Origin: Methanosarcina sp.
GTDB lineage: Archaea; Halobacteriota; Methanosarcinia; Methanosarcinales; Methanosarcinaceae
Assembly: GCA_013331265.1 (NCBI GenBank)
Contig: DUGS01000177.1
Coordinates: forward strand, 10,299 to 15,356
Length of the DNA: 5,058 nucleotides
Direction: 5' to 3'
A program made the translations under genes and the position numbers. Positions 1 through 5,058 of this stretch are shown here, one piece after another. Numbering within the stretch: the stretch's first letter is position 1; every line of letters starts with the position of its first letter. The notes under the pieces are model-generated. The model searched no databases, was not told the DNA's origin, and saw only the letters and a program-made list of their open reading frames with translations.

Positions 1-21
1 CCCTGAGCTAAAGACTCAGGG
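1..21. repeat. Perfect 7-bp hairpin at window edge, possible IS200/IS605-type end or upstream terminator
   Basis: CCCTGAG (1-7) and CTCAGGG (15-21) are perfect reverse complements around a 7-nt loop, ctaaaga. This is seen directly. Read on the minus strand the loop is TCTTTAG. GC-rich hairpins with a CTTTAG-like loop resemble the subterminal hairpins of IS200/IS605-family (tnpB-carrying) elements, which are common in Methanosarcina; that link rests on memory of the family. Alternatively it is the terminator of a gene left of the window: the following bases (gtttcctgcctta) are only moderately T-rich, which makes it a poor intrinsic terminator. No transposase or TnpB fragment is visible within the window, so an element, if present, would lie to the left or be reduced to this end. 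Confidence 0.4.
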
Positions 22-146
22 TTTCCTGCCTTATTCCTATGAAAATGGATCACAAAAAGAAAGCACTGATACTCTTGAAGTAATAGCTTGAAAGCGGTTA
101 GCCATAGAACCCATGGTTTTAGTTATGGAAGTACATAGTAACCACA

Positions 147-154
147 TTATATTA
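147..154 (+). promoter_or_regulatory. Candidate TATA box for trkA(-trkH)
   Basis: TTATATTA lies in the 233-nt gap before trkA and is the best match there to the archaeal TATA element. Transcription would start about 25 nt downstream, near 175, leaving an untranslated leader of roughly 80 nt, which is not unusual for Methanosarcina. The gap (22-254) otherwise holds only short unsupported reading frames. It includes an imperfect stem at 102-128 (CCATA/TATGG enclosing AACC/GGTT) just upstream of this box. The call rests on sequence resemblance only. Confidence 0.35.
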
Positions 155-254
155 TTTCTTAGATATCCGCCTACTTGCGTTTTCTATCTCCAAAGACTAC
201 TTAAGCAAGCAGGAGCAATCTATCTGGAAAGGGCTTTTTTTTCGAGGGAATCTT

Positions 255-1601
255 ATGAAAGCAGTAATTATAGGGGCAGGCCAGGTAGGATTTCATATTG
301 CAAAGTTTCTTTCCCTCACACACGATGTGATTGTTATCGAAAAAGATGAGGATGCTCTGAGAAGGGCGGATGAGCTGGACATTCAGGTCGTGGAAGGGAA
401 TGGTGCAAATGCGGATATTCTCGCAAGTGTCCTTCCTGATACTGATATTCTAGTTGCTGTCACCGGGGTTGATGAAGTAAATATTGTTGCCTGTATGACT
501 GCAAAGCTTATCCTGAGGTCACATGCCGGCTGGAAGGATACAAAAACTATTGCCAGGGTCAGTAACCCTGACTATATAGATTCCCCTGTTACTTCCAGAG
601 CTCAGGTAGGGGTGGATATTATGATCTGTCCTGAGCTCGCTCTTGCCTCGGAAGTCGCTGAAGTGCTTTCAAACCCTTCTGCAATAGATGCGGAAATGTT
701 TGCAGGGGGCAAAGTTCAGATGATGGAATTTGCAATTCGCCCTGACAACAGGCTTGTAGGAAAGCGCATGCAGGACCTCAAGCTTGACGACTGCTGCATT
801 GTAAGTGCTATTTTTCGGGAAAACGAAATAATCATCCCTCACGGAAATGATTTAATCAAGGCAAACGACCACATGGTGGTAGTGGGCAAGCCCAGAGCCA
901 TGGAAGACCTTGAAACTGTTTTCAGTAATGAAGAACCACACAGAAACAGAATTCTCCTTATTGGCTGCGGAATTGTAGGCTTCTACCTTGCCAAGATTAT
1001 AGATAAAGATGAGAATGCAGATCTCAAGGTTATCGAGTACAGGAAAAGCCGCTGTATAGAAGTTGCCGAGGTGCTGAAAAACGCCCTCATACTCAATGGG
1101 GACGGTACTGATGTCAGCCTTCTTAGAGAAGAAAATATAGAAGATATGGATGTTGTTATCGCGGTTACTGATAACGACGAAAAGAACCTTCTCTGTTCTC
1201 TCCTGGCAAAGCAAATGGGCGCCAAAAAAGTGATTGCAAGGGCTGACCGCTCGGATTATGTCCCTCTTTTCGAGATGGTCGGAATTGATGTTGCAGTAAG
1301 CCCGAGAGAAGCAACAGTAAACGAAGTCCTTAAACTTACAATGGGAAAAGGTATAGAAACCCTTGCAACGCTTGAAGGTGAAAAAGCAGAAATTATCGAA
1401 TACACCGCATCAGGACAATCGAAAATCGTAGGAAAGCCGCTCAGCAAGATAAAGTTCCCTAAAGACGCAATCGTTACTGTGGTGGTTCATGACGGTGAGG
1501 TCATTATCCCCAGAGGTGATTTTATCATTCGTGAGGGGGATAGAGTTATCGTCTTTGCTCTTTCTTCCGCTGTCAAGCCTGTTGAGAAATTGTTTAAATA
1601 A
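255..1601 (+). CDS. trkA: Trk/Ktr-type potassium uptake system, NAD-binding gating subunit TrkA (two RCK domains)
   Basis: This is the cytosolic regulatory subunit of a K+ uptake channel. In the family, a ring of RCK domains binds NAD(H) or adenine nucleotides and opens or closes the TrkH pore. The 448 residues match the duplicated TrkA layout (about 458 aa in E. coli). The first Rossmann half has GAGQVG at 7-12 and the ribose-binding acid E29 at the end of strand 2; its RCK_C (TrkA_C) domain spans about 154-223. The second Rossmann half has GCGIVG at 237-242 with acid E261, followed by NGDGTD at 281-286; its RCK_C domain spans about 378-447. Both nucleotide sites therefore look usable. There is no signal peptide or membrane segment. 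The ATG at 255 is preceded by GAGGG (244-248) at a 6-nt spacing, and the Rossmann strand begins immediately after it, which supports this start. trkH follows 55 nt downstream on the same strand, so the two probably form an operon. Relative to the second half, the first half carries a short insert near 86-97 (RSHAGWKDTK). Confidence 0.95.
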   Translation: MKAVIIGAGQVGFHIAKFLSLTHDVIVIEKDEDALRRADELDIQVVEGNGANADILASVLPDTDILVAVTGVDEVNIVACMTAKLILRSHAGWKDTKTIARVSNPDYIDSPVTSRAQVGVDIMICPELALASEVAEVLSNPSAIDAEMFAGGKVQMMEFAIRPDNRLVGKRMQDLKLDDCCIVSAIFRENEIIIPHGNDLIKANDHMVVVGKPRAMEDLETVFSNEEPHRNRILLIGCGIVGFYLAKIIDKDENADLKVIEYRKSRCIEVAEVLKNALILNGDGTDVSLLREENIEDMDVVIAVTDNDEKNLLCSLLAKQMGAKKVIARADRSDYVPLFEMVGIDVAVSPREATVNEVLKLTMGKGIETLATLEGEKAEIIEYTASGQSKIVGKPLSKIKFPKDAIVTVVVHDGEVIIPRGDFIIREGDRVIVFALSSAVKPVEKLFK

Positions 1602-1656
1602 GAATTTAATAATAATACATTAAAAAAGTCATAAGTTTCAAAAACAGAGGGTCAAC

Positions 1657-3087
1657 ATGAATTTTAAAGTTGTTCTTTATGTACTTGGCGGTTTACTCAG
1701 GCTTCTTGGTCTTTTCATGGTAATCCCTCTGGGGGTCGCTTATTATTACGGAGAAAGCTTAACTCCTTTTCTGGTTTCCATCTTCATAACCACCCTTACA
1801 GGTTTTCTCCTGCTCTCCTTTAAGACCAAAGATGAATGGATGCGTAAGGAGGGTTTTGCAATCGTTGCTCTGGGATGGCTTGCAGCTGCCATTTTTGGGG
1901 CAATTCCTTTCATGCTGGATGGAATTTCCCCTCTCAATGCTATTTTTGAATCCATGTCGGGATTTACAACCACGGGTTCATCGATACTTACTGATATCGA
2001 AAGTCATCCAAAAAGCATCCTTTTCTGGAGAGGCTTGATTATGTGGCTCGGCGGCATGGGTATTATTGTGCTTTTTATTGCCATCCTGCCCAAACTCGGA
2101 GTTGCCGGCCGCCAGCTTTTCCGTGCAGAAGCGCCCGGACCCACTGAAGATAAACTGAAACCGAGAGTTAAAGACACGGCAAGAATACTCTGGATGGTCT
2201 ATTTTGTAATATCATTAGCACAGGTTATCGCCCTCCTGCTTGCAGGCGTCTCTCTATACGACGCGCTTAATCATACTTTTGCTACAATGGGTTGCGGAGG
2301 TTTCTCCAATTATGCGTTGAGTGTTGGAGCTTTTAAGAGCCCTCTCGTTGAATATATAATAACGTTTTTCACTTTCGTTGCAGGTGCAAACTTTGCTCTT
2401 CACTACAGAGCAATCTATATAGACAAAGATTATCTTCTCAAGGACGAAGAATTCAGGTTCTATACAGCTATTGTCCTTTCAGCAAGCGGGCTTCTCACTT
2501 TTCTGCTCTGGCGGGACATGGGTACAGGCCTTTTTGATTCATTCAGGCTTGCAATTTTCCAGGTCGTCACAATCATAACAAGTACAGGGTTTTCGTCAAC
2601 AGATTTTAACCTCTGGTCCGAATCTGCGAAAATGGTGCTTCTTATAGTTATGTTCATAGGGGCCTGTGCCGGTTCCACGGGTGGAGGAATAAAGGTTGTG
2701 CGCATTCTTATCTTACTCAAGCACAGCAGGGCGGAACTGTTCAAGGCCATTCACCCTAGAGCCGTAAAAAGCGTTAAATTCAATAATAAAGCCGTGCCTG
2801 ATGAGATTATCAGCTCTATTATCTCATTTGTTGTCATATATCTCCTTATCTTTCTCACAAGTGCACTTATTCTCTCAGTCCTGGGAATGGACATCATAAC
2901 TTCAATTACTGCTTCCATAGCTACTCTTGGTAATATAGGTCCAGGCCTGAATGTAGTAGGCCCTATGGGTTCTTTTGACCCCATTCCTCCTCTCGGAAAA
3001 TTAATCCTGATTGCCAATATGTGGATTGGGAGGCTTGAAGTGTACACAGTAATTGTTCTATTTACACCGGAGTTCTGGAATAAGTAA
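1657..3087 (+). CDS. trkH: Trk-type potassium uptake channel, membrane pore subunit TrkH
   Basis: This is the K+-translocating membrane subunit that partners TrkA. Its 476 residues are close to the usual 480 or so. Four membrane-pore-membrane repeats are visible. The selectivity-filter segments are TTTGSS (104-109), GCGGF (212-216), TSTGFS (308-313) and GNIGPG (425-430), with filter glycines probably G107, G215, G311 and G428. The glycine-rich intramembrane gate loop of the third repeat is at 335-349 (GACAGSTGGGIKVVR). The family-typical end, MWIGRLE then VLFTPEFW, covers 455-474, with the conserved arginine at R459. Hydrophobic segments lie near 7-31, 36-56, 68-87, 121-146, 178-200, 229-250, 268-286, 324-352, 384-412 and 445-471. 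The ATG at 1657 has AGAGGGT (1646-1652) 4 nt upstream. The 55-nt gap from trkA (1602-1656) is AT-rich and holds no hairpin, so cotranscription is likely. Transcription probably ends at the hairpin at 3153-3173. Position 213 is Cys where many homologues have Thr or Ser. No truncation is seen. Confidence 0.95.
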   Translation: MNFKVVLYVLGGLLRLLGLFMVIPLGVAYYYGESLTPFLVSIFITTLTGFLLLSFKTKDEWMRKEGFAIVALGWLAAAIFGAIPFMLDGISPLNAIFESMSGFTTTGSSILTDIESHPKSILFWRGLIMWLGGMGIIVLFIAILPKLGVAGRQLFRAEAPGPTEDKLKPRVKDTARILWMVYFVISLAQVIALLLAGVSLYDALNHTFATMGCGGFSNYALSVGAFKSPLVEYIITFFTFVAGANFALHYRAIYIDKDYLLKDEEFRFYTAIVLSASGLLTFLLWRDMGTGLFDSFRLAIFQVVTIITSTGFSSTDFNLWSESAKMVLLIVMFIGACAGSTGGGIKVVRILILLKHSRAELFKAIHPRAVKSVKFNNKAVPDEIISSIISFVVIYLLIFLTSALILSVLGMDIITSITASIATLGNIGPGLNVVGPMGSFDPIPPLGKLILIANMWIGRLEVYTVIVLFTPEFWNK

Positions 3088-3152
3088 TTCCATCAAAAAG
3101 ACAGGGTTTGTAGAAAAAAATCCCATTCAAAACGTCTAAAACAGAATAAAAA

Positions 3153-3187
3153 GATGCCTGAAAAACAGGCATCATGTTTTGTTTTTT
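3153..3187. terminator. Bidirectional intrinsic-type terminator between convergent trkH and ggr
   Basis: GATGCCTG (3153-3160) and CAGGCATC (3166-3173) form a perfect 8-bp stem with an AAAAA loop. On the plus strand the stem is followed by two T-runs (3177-3180 and 3182-3187), suiting the end of trkH transcripts. On the minus strand it is followed by TTTTT (the complement of 3148-3152), suiting the end of the reductase transcript. The right arm includes the first two bases of the reductase stop codon (complement of 3172-3174), so the hairpin overlaps that gene's end. Archaeal termination depends mainly on the U-tract, and both sides have one. Confidence 0.75.
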
Positions 3188-4395
3188 ATCACATCTTTTG
3201 CTGCATCCTTGAAAAGCACACGAAGGTCCCAGAGCAGTTTTTTATTGGCTTTGAAGAGAGCCTGGAGCAGGTCAAGGAGGCTCATTCTTTCAAATTTCAC
3301 ATCTTTTAACGAATGTGCAAGCGAGTCAAGGTCAGCGTCAGTAAGGTTAATAAAGCAATTCTTTACGATAAGGCTCATATCGATTTCATGTCCTATTGTA
3401 GCTCTCCACCTTTCCTCATATGCCTCTTCAAGTTTTGCCAGGGAGACATCTCCTGCAGATATGGCTTCGTAAGCAGCTTCTCCAGCCAGTTTGCCCGCAT
3501 CCATGGCATTGAGGATACCGCCGCCTGTGATCGGGTCTGACTGGCGTGCAGCGTCTCCTACAAGCATCAGCCCGTTAGCTGAAGTTTTCTCGATGCTGCC
3601 TGATACCGGGACTCCGCCGAAAACCATCTCAACTACCCGGGCATCAGGAAACCTTTTTTGCAGGAAATTATTCAGATAATCAACAGGTTTTGGTTTGAAT
3701 TTTCCCATTTTACTCCCGAGGATCCCTATCCCGACATTGGCTTTGCCTTCTCCTTTAGGAAAAACCCAGATATAACCTCCGGGTGCGATCTCATTTCCTA
3801 TATAGAACTCGCAGTATTCCTGATTTACGTCCGCACCTGCTATCAGGAACTGGGTACAGGTCTCAATATCTACGGGCTTCAGTGCGGTATCGATTCCTGC
3901 CCACCTGCCTATTTTTGATTCGACTCCGTCAGCTCCTATTACTATTCCTGCACGCACCTCATATTCTTTCCCGAGATGCATGATTCTGGCTCCTTTTACG
4001 AAGTCGTCTTCAATGATAAGACCTGTAGCTCTTGTTTTTACCCGAACTTCAGCTCCGGCGACTGCAGCCTGTTCCGCAAGAGCACGGTCAAAGACCTTTC
4101 TCTCAAGCACATAGCCGACCTCGCCTCCTGAGATTTCCTCAGCCATCTCTATCTTTGTGCCGTCCGGAGAGAAAATTTGGGAACCTTTTAGGTCAGCACA
4201 AATCCAACGCTTGTCGATTTCTATATGTTTTTTAAGGTACTCTTTATTCACGCCTTCGGCACAGCGTACAGGATCGCCTATTTCCTGGCGTTTTTCAATT
4301 AATAGTACATCAAGCCCTTTTTCCGCGGCTGTTTTTGCAGCAATGGAACCTGCAGGACCGGCTCCTATGACCAGAACATCATACTTGTCCTTCAT
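3172..4395 (-). CDS. Digeranylgeranylglycerophospholipid reductase (geranylgeranyl reductase family flavoprotein)
   Basis: This FAD enzyme reduces the C=C bonds of the geranylgeranyl chains of archaeal lipid precursors, giving the saturated phytanyl chains of archaeol lipids. It acts at the membrane. The 407 residues are typical for the archaeal family. Seen in order: the dinucleotide motif GAGPAG (11-16) with ribose-binding E34; PVRCAEG (42-48), the PxxCxxG motif of this family; GADG (154-157); YIWVFPKGEGKANVG (208-222), the YxWxFPK substrate-site motif; and GDAARQSDPITGGGI (280-294), the second FAD motif. The C-terminal 40 residues are rich in Lys and Leu without a clear membrane span. The ATG overlaps the ferredoxin stop as ATGA (4392-4395), and GAGGT (complement of 4402-4406) lies 6 nt upstream inside the ferredoxin gene, so translation is probably coupled. 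Reduced ferredoxin from the neighbouring gene is the likely electron donor. From memory, this gene pair was shown in M. acetivorans to give complete lipid saturation when expressed together. Specificity among paralogues (e.g. hydroxyarchaeol or menaquinone-type reductases) is inferred from the motifs and context. Confidence 0.92.
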   Translation of the reverse strand: MKDKYDVLVIGAGPAGSIAAKTAAEKGLDVLLIEKRQEIGDPVRCAEGVNKEYLKKHIEIDKRWICADLKGSQIFSPDGTKIEMAEEISGGEVGYVLERKVFDRALAEQAAVAGAEVRVKTRATGLIIEDDFVKGARIMHLGKEYEVRAGIVIGADGVESKIGRWAGIDTALKPVDIETCTQFLIAGADVNQEYCEFYIGNEIAPGGYIWVFPKGEGKANVGIGILGSKMGKFKPKPVDYLNNFLQKRFPDARVVEMVFGGVPVSGSIEKTSANGLMLVGDAARQSDPITGGGILNAMDAGKLAGEAAYEAISAGDVSLAKLEEAYEERWRATIGHEIDMSLIVKNCFINLTDADLDSLAHSLKDVKFERMSLLDLLQALFKANKKLLWDLRVLFKDAAKDVIKNKT

Positions 4396-4568
4396 TTCAT
4401 TACCTCGATTGCTCCCACAGGGCAGATGCGATCACATATCCCGCACACTATGCAGATACTTTCATCTACTTCAATCCAGGTTTCTACAAGTTCGAGTGCT
4501 CCTTTAGGGCAAACTCCCACGCAGGCTCCACAATATCCACATTTATATCTGTTTATGTTGATGCTCAC
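4392..4568 (-). CDS. 2[4Fe-4S] ferredoxin, likely electron donor to the adjacent lipid reductase
   Basis: This is a small soluble electron carrier of 58 residues from the GTG start preferred here, the normal size of a clostridial-type ferredoxin. Two full CxxCxxCxxxCP motifs are present, with cysteines at 10, 13, 16, 20 and 39, 42, 45, 49 of the 58-aa form, so it should hold two [4Fe-4S] clusters. Each is followed by the usual [KV]GA[LI]E turn. There is no added domain. The reading frame is open back to a stop at 4611-4613 but contains no ATG. Two starts are possible: TTG at 4583, giving 63 aa, or GTG at 4568. GTG is preferred because AGGTGA, a strong match to the 16S rRNA tail, sits 4 nt before it, whereas TTG has nothing comparable upstream. 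Its stop overlaps the reductase ATG by 4 nt (ATGA), which argues for a stoichiometric, dedicated partnership. Other roles in general methanogen electron transfer are possible. Confidence 0.9.
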   Translation of the reverse strand: MSININRYKCGYCGACVGVCPKGALELVETWIEVDESICIVCGICDRICPVGAIEVMK

Positions 4569-4572
4569 CAGC

Positions 4573-4578
4573 TCACCT
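4573..4578 (-). promoter_or_regulatory. Ribosome binding site that decides the ferredoxin start
   Basis: On the minus strand this reads AGGTGA, followed by the 4-nt spacer GCTG and then GTG (4568-4566). It lies downstream of the alternative TTG start (4583-4581), so it can serve only the GTG. This is the main ground for the shorter ferredoxin model. Confidence 0.7.
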
Positions 4579-4620
4579 GTCAATTTTAAAGGTAAATCAT
4601 GATACTTATTCTAACTTCTT

Positions 4621-4639
4621 CGAAATGTAAGAAATTTCG
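4621..4639. repeat. Inverted repeat CGAAAT-N7-ATTTCG, possible operator
   Basis: CGAAAT (4621-4626) and ATTTCG (4634-4639) are exact reverse complements separated by 7 nt. The repeat lies immediately downstream of the nearer minus-strand TATA element and at the expected transcription start of the ferredoxin-reductase unit. A bound dimeric repressor there would block initiation. The structure is seen; the operator role is inferred, and 6-bp arms can arise by chance in AT-rich DNA. Confidence 0.3.
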
Positions 4640-4640
4640 G

Positions 4641-4670
4641 TATAAATAGAAATACTTGAATATATATTAC
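4641..4670 (-). promoter_or_regulatory. Candidate promoter of the ferredoxin-reductase operon
   Basis: Two minus-strand TATA-like elements occur here: TTTATA (complement of 4641-4646) and AATATATATT (complement of about 4660-4669). The nearer one would place the start of transcription around 4615-4620 and give a leader of about 50 nt; the farther one gives about 70 nt. The surrounding DNA is so AT-rich that either could be chance, and the same bases also read as TATA-like on the plus strand. Confidence 0.4.
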
Positions 4671-4817
4671 AATTTTATTAGACTGATGATTGCAATATGG
4701 TTTCTAAGAGCTTCTTATTAAGTAATATTTTGAAACTTTATGTTCTACGAATAAACCTTTTTTCAGCTTTCCATGATAATATTCTTATTACACAAATTCC
4801 CTTATCAGGAAAACCAG

Positions 4818-4831
4818 ATCTGAATTCAGAT
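4818..4831. repeat. Perfect 14-bp palindrome ATCTGAATTCAGAT
   Basis: All seven base pairs match with no spacer. It sits in the non-coding region about 250 nt upstream of the ferredoxin start and about 150 nt upstream of the consensus plus-strand TATA element. Symmetry of this kind suits a dimeric DNA-binding protein, but no second copy was noticed in the window, and the role is unknown. Confidence 0.4.
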
Positions 4832-4902
4832 TCATTCCTTTAAGAGGTTACTCTTTCGAATAGTTTTCACAATTAATGTATTTATCTACTTTAAAGTTAT
4901 TG

Positions 4903-4915
4903 GCTCTATTAGAGC
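4903..4915. repeat. 13-bp palindrome GCTCTA-T-TAGAGC upstream of plus-strand TATA elements
   Basis: Six-base arms surround a single central T. The site is followed 11 nt later by TATAAATA (4927-4934) on the plus strand. It stands out by GC content from its AT-rich surroundings. The position just upstream of a TATA element is where archaeal activators commonly bind; that function is inferred only. Confidence 0.35.
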
Positions 4916-4970
4916 GACGCATTCAGTATAAATATTCTTCTCGTTGCTTTTCTCTCTATTATATAATTTA

Positions 4971-4978
4971 TTTATATA
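4971..4978 (+). promoter_or_regulatory. Consensus archaeal TATA box for a gene right of the window
   Basis: TTTATATA is an exact match to the classic methanogen TATA element. It would start transcription near 5000, leaving at least 55 nt of leader before the window ends without a clear start codon and ribosome binding site. An additional TATAAATA occurs at 4927-4934. The downstream gene is not visible, so direction and use are inferred. Confidence 0.4.
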
Positions 4979-5058
4979 TCTATGAATTATATTTTCGCAT
5001 TTCAAGGAAATTTTCATTCTTTCATTTATTAAGCATTAATGGAAAGAAAATTTGAGAT

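Larger units (their letters stand above)
4569..5058. other. AT-rich intergenic region without a convincing gene
   Basis: This covers about 490 nt from the ferredoxin start to the window end. The longest frame noticed is a 48-codon plus-strand one (4697-4843) with no ribosome binding site and no recognisable product. The stretch contains TATA-like sequences on both strands, two further short palindromes (4818-4831 and 4903-4915), and a consensus TATA near its right end. It is best read as a divergent regulatory region between the minus-strand ferredoxin-reductase pair and an unseen gene to the right, perhaps with long leaders. No tRNA, rRNA or CRISPR structure was recognised. Confidence 0.7.

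Noticed and set aside
39..83. 14-codon plus-strand frame (MKMDHKKKALILLK)
   Set aside because: It is very short, has no ribosome binding site, and nothing indicates translation.
113..349. 78-aa plus-strand frame running from the trkA leader into trkA
   Set aside because: It overlaps the start of trkA in another frame, lacks a ribosome binding site and has no recognisable domain. trkA has clear motifs from its first residues.
852..1447. Minus-strand frames of 63-120 codons within trkA
   Set aside because: They are antisense to a complete two-domain TrkA gene and show no domains or ribosome binding sites.
2460..3047. Minus-strand frames of 96-98 codons within trkH
   Set aside because: They are antisense to the conserved pore regions of TrkH, and their length reflects the codon bias of the real gene.
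3179..4507. Several plus-strand frames of 62-116 codons opposite the reductase and ferredoxin genes
   Set aside because: They are antisense shadows of two strongly supported genes and have no family motifs.
4697..4843. 48-codon plus-strand frame in the right intergenic region, about 30 nt after a TATA-like sequence
   Set aside because: No ribosome binding site or recognisable motif was seen, composition resembles translated AT-rich non-coding DNA, and it runs through the palindrome at 4818-4831. A leaderless message is conceivable but unsupported.
4584..5058. CRISPR array or tRNA-like structure in the AT-rich region
   Set aside because: No regularly spaced direct repeats and no cloverleaf-compatible segment were found; the short repeats seen (e.g. 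TTTCATT copies near 5011-5030) are low-complexity.

Overview
The window looks like a chromosomal segment of a methanogenic archaeon, very probably a Methanosarcina. The reasons are protein-level recognition of the archaeal lipid-saturation pair (geranylgeranyl reductase plus its ferredoxin), archaeal-type TATA elements, GAGG/AGGTGA-type ribosome binding sites and AT-rich intergenic DNA. The species cannot be fixed from the sequence alone. Four genes are well supported, arranged as two convergent pairs that face each other across one shared terminator.

Left half, plus strand: after a 21-nt hairpin at the window edge and about 230 nt of non-coding DNA come trkA (255-1601) and trkH (1657-3087), 55 nt apart. 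They encode the cytosolic nucleotide-binding gating subunit (two RCK domains) and the membrane pore subunit of a Trk/Ktr-type K+ uptake system. Both look intact: TrkA has two complete Rossmann motifs, and TrkH has four pore loops and the GRLE arginine.

Centre: a perfect 8-bp stem with an A5 loop (3153-3173) has T-runs on both strands, so it can end transcription from both sides. Its right arm contains the stop codon of the opposing gene.

Right half, minus strand: a small 2[4Fe-4S] ferredoxin gene (4392-4568, probable GTG start) overlaps by 4 nt (ATGA) the gene for a digeranylgeranylglycerophospholipid reductase (3172-4395). The reductase is an FAD enzyme that saturates the isoprenoid chains of archaeal membrane lipids. 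A dedicated ferredoxin as its electron donor is the natural reading of this overlap, and I recall such a pair being studied experimentally in M. acetivorans.

Right edge: about 490 nt (4569-5058) of very AT-rich DNA without a convincing gene. It carries candidate promoters for the minus-strand pair and for a plus-strand gene beyond the window, plus three inverted repeats that may be operators. I see no CRISPR array, RNA gene or complete mobile element. The most interesting content is the coupled ferredoxin/lipid-reductase unit and its unannotated regulatory DNA; I do not see an obviously new system.
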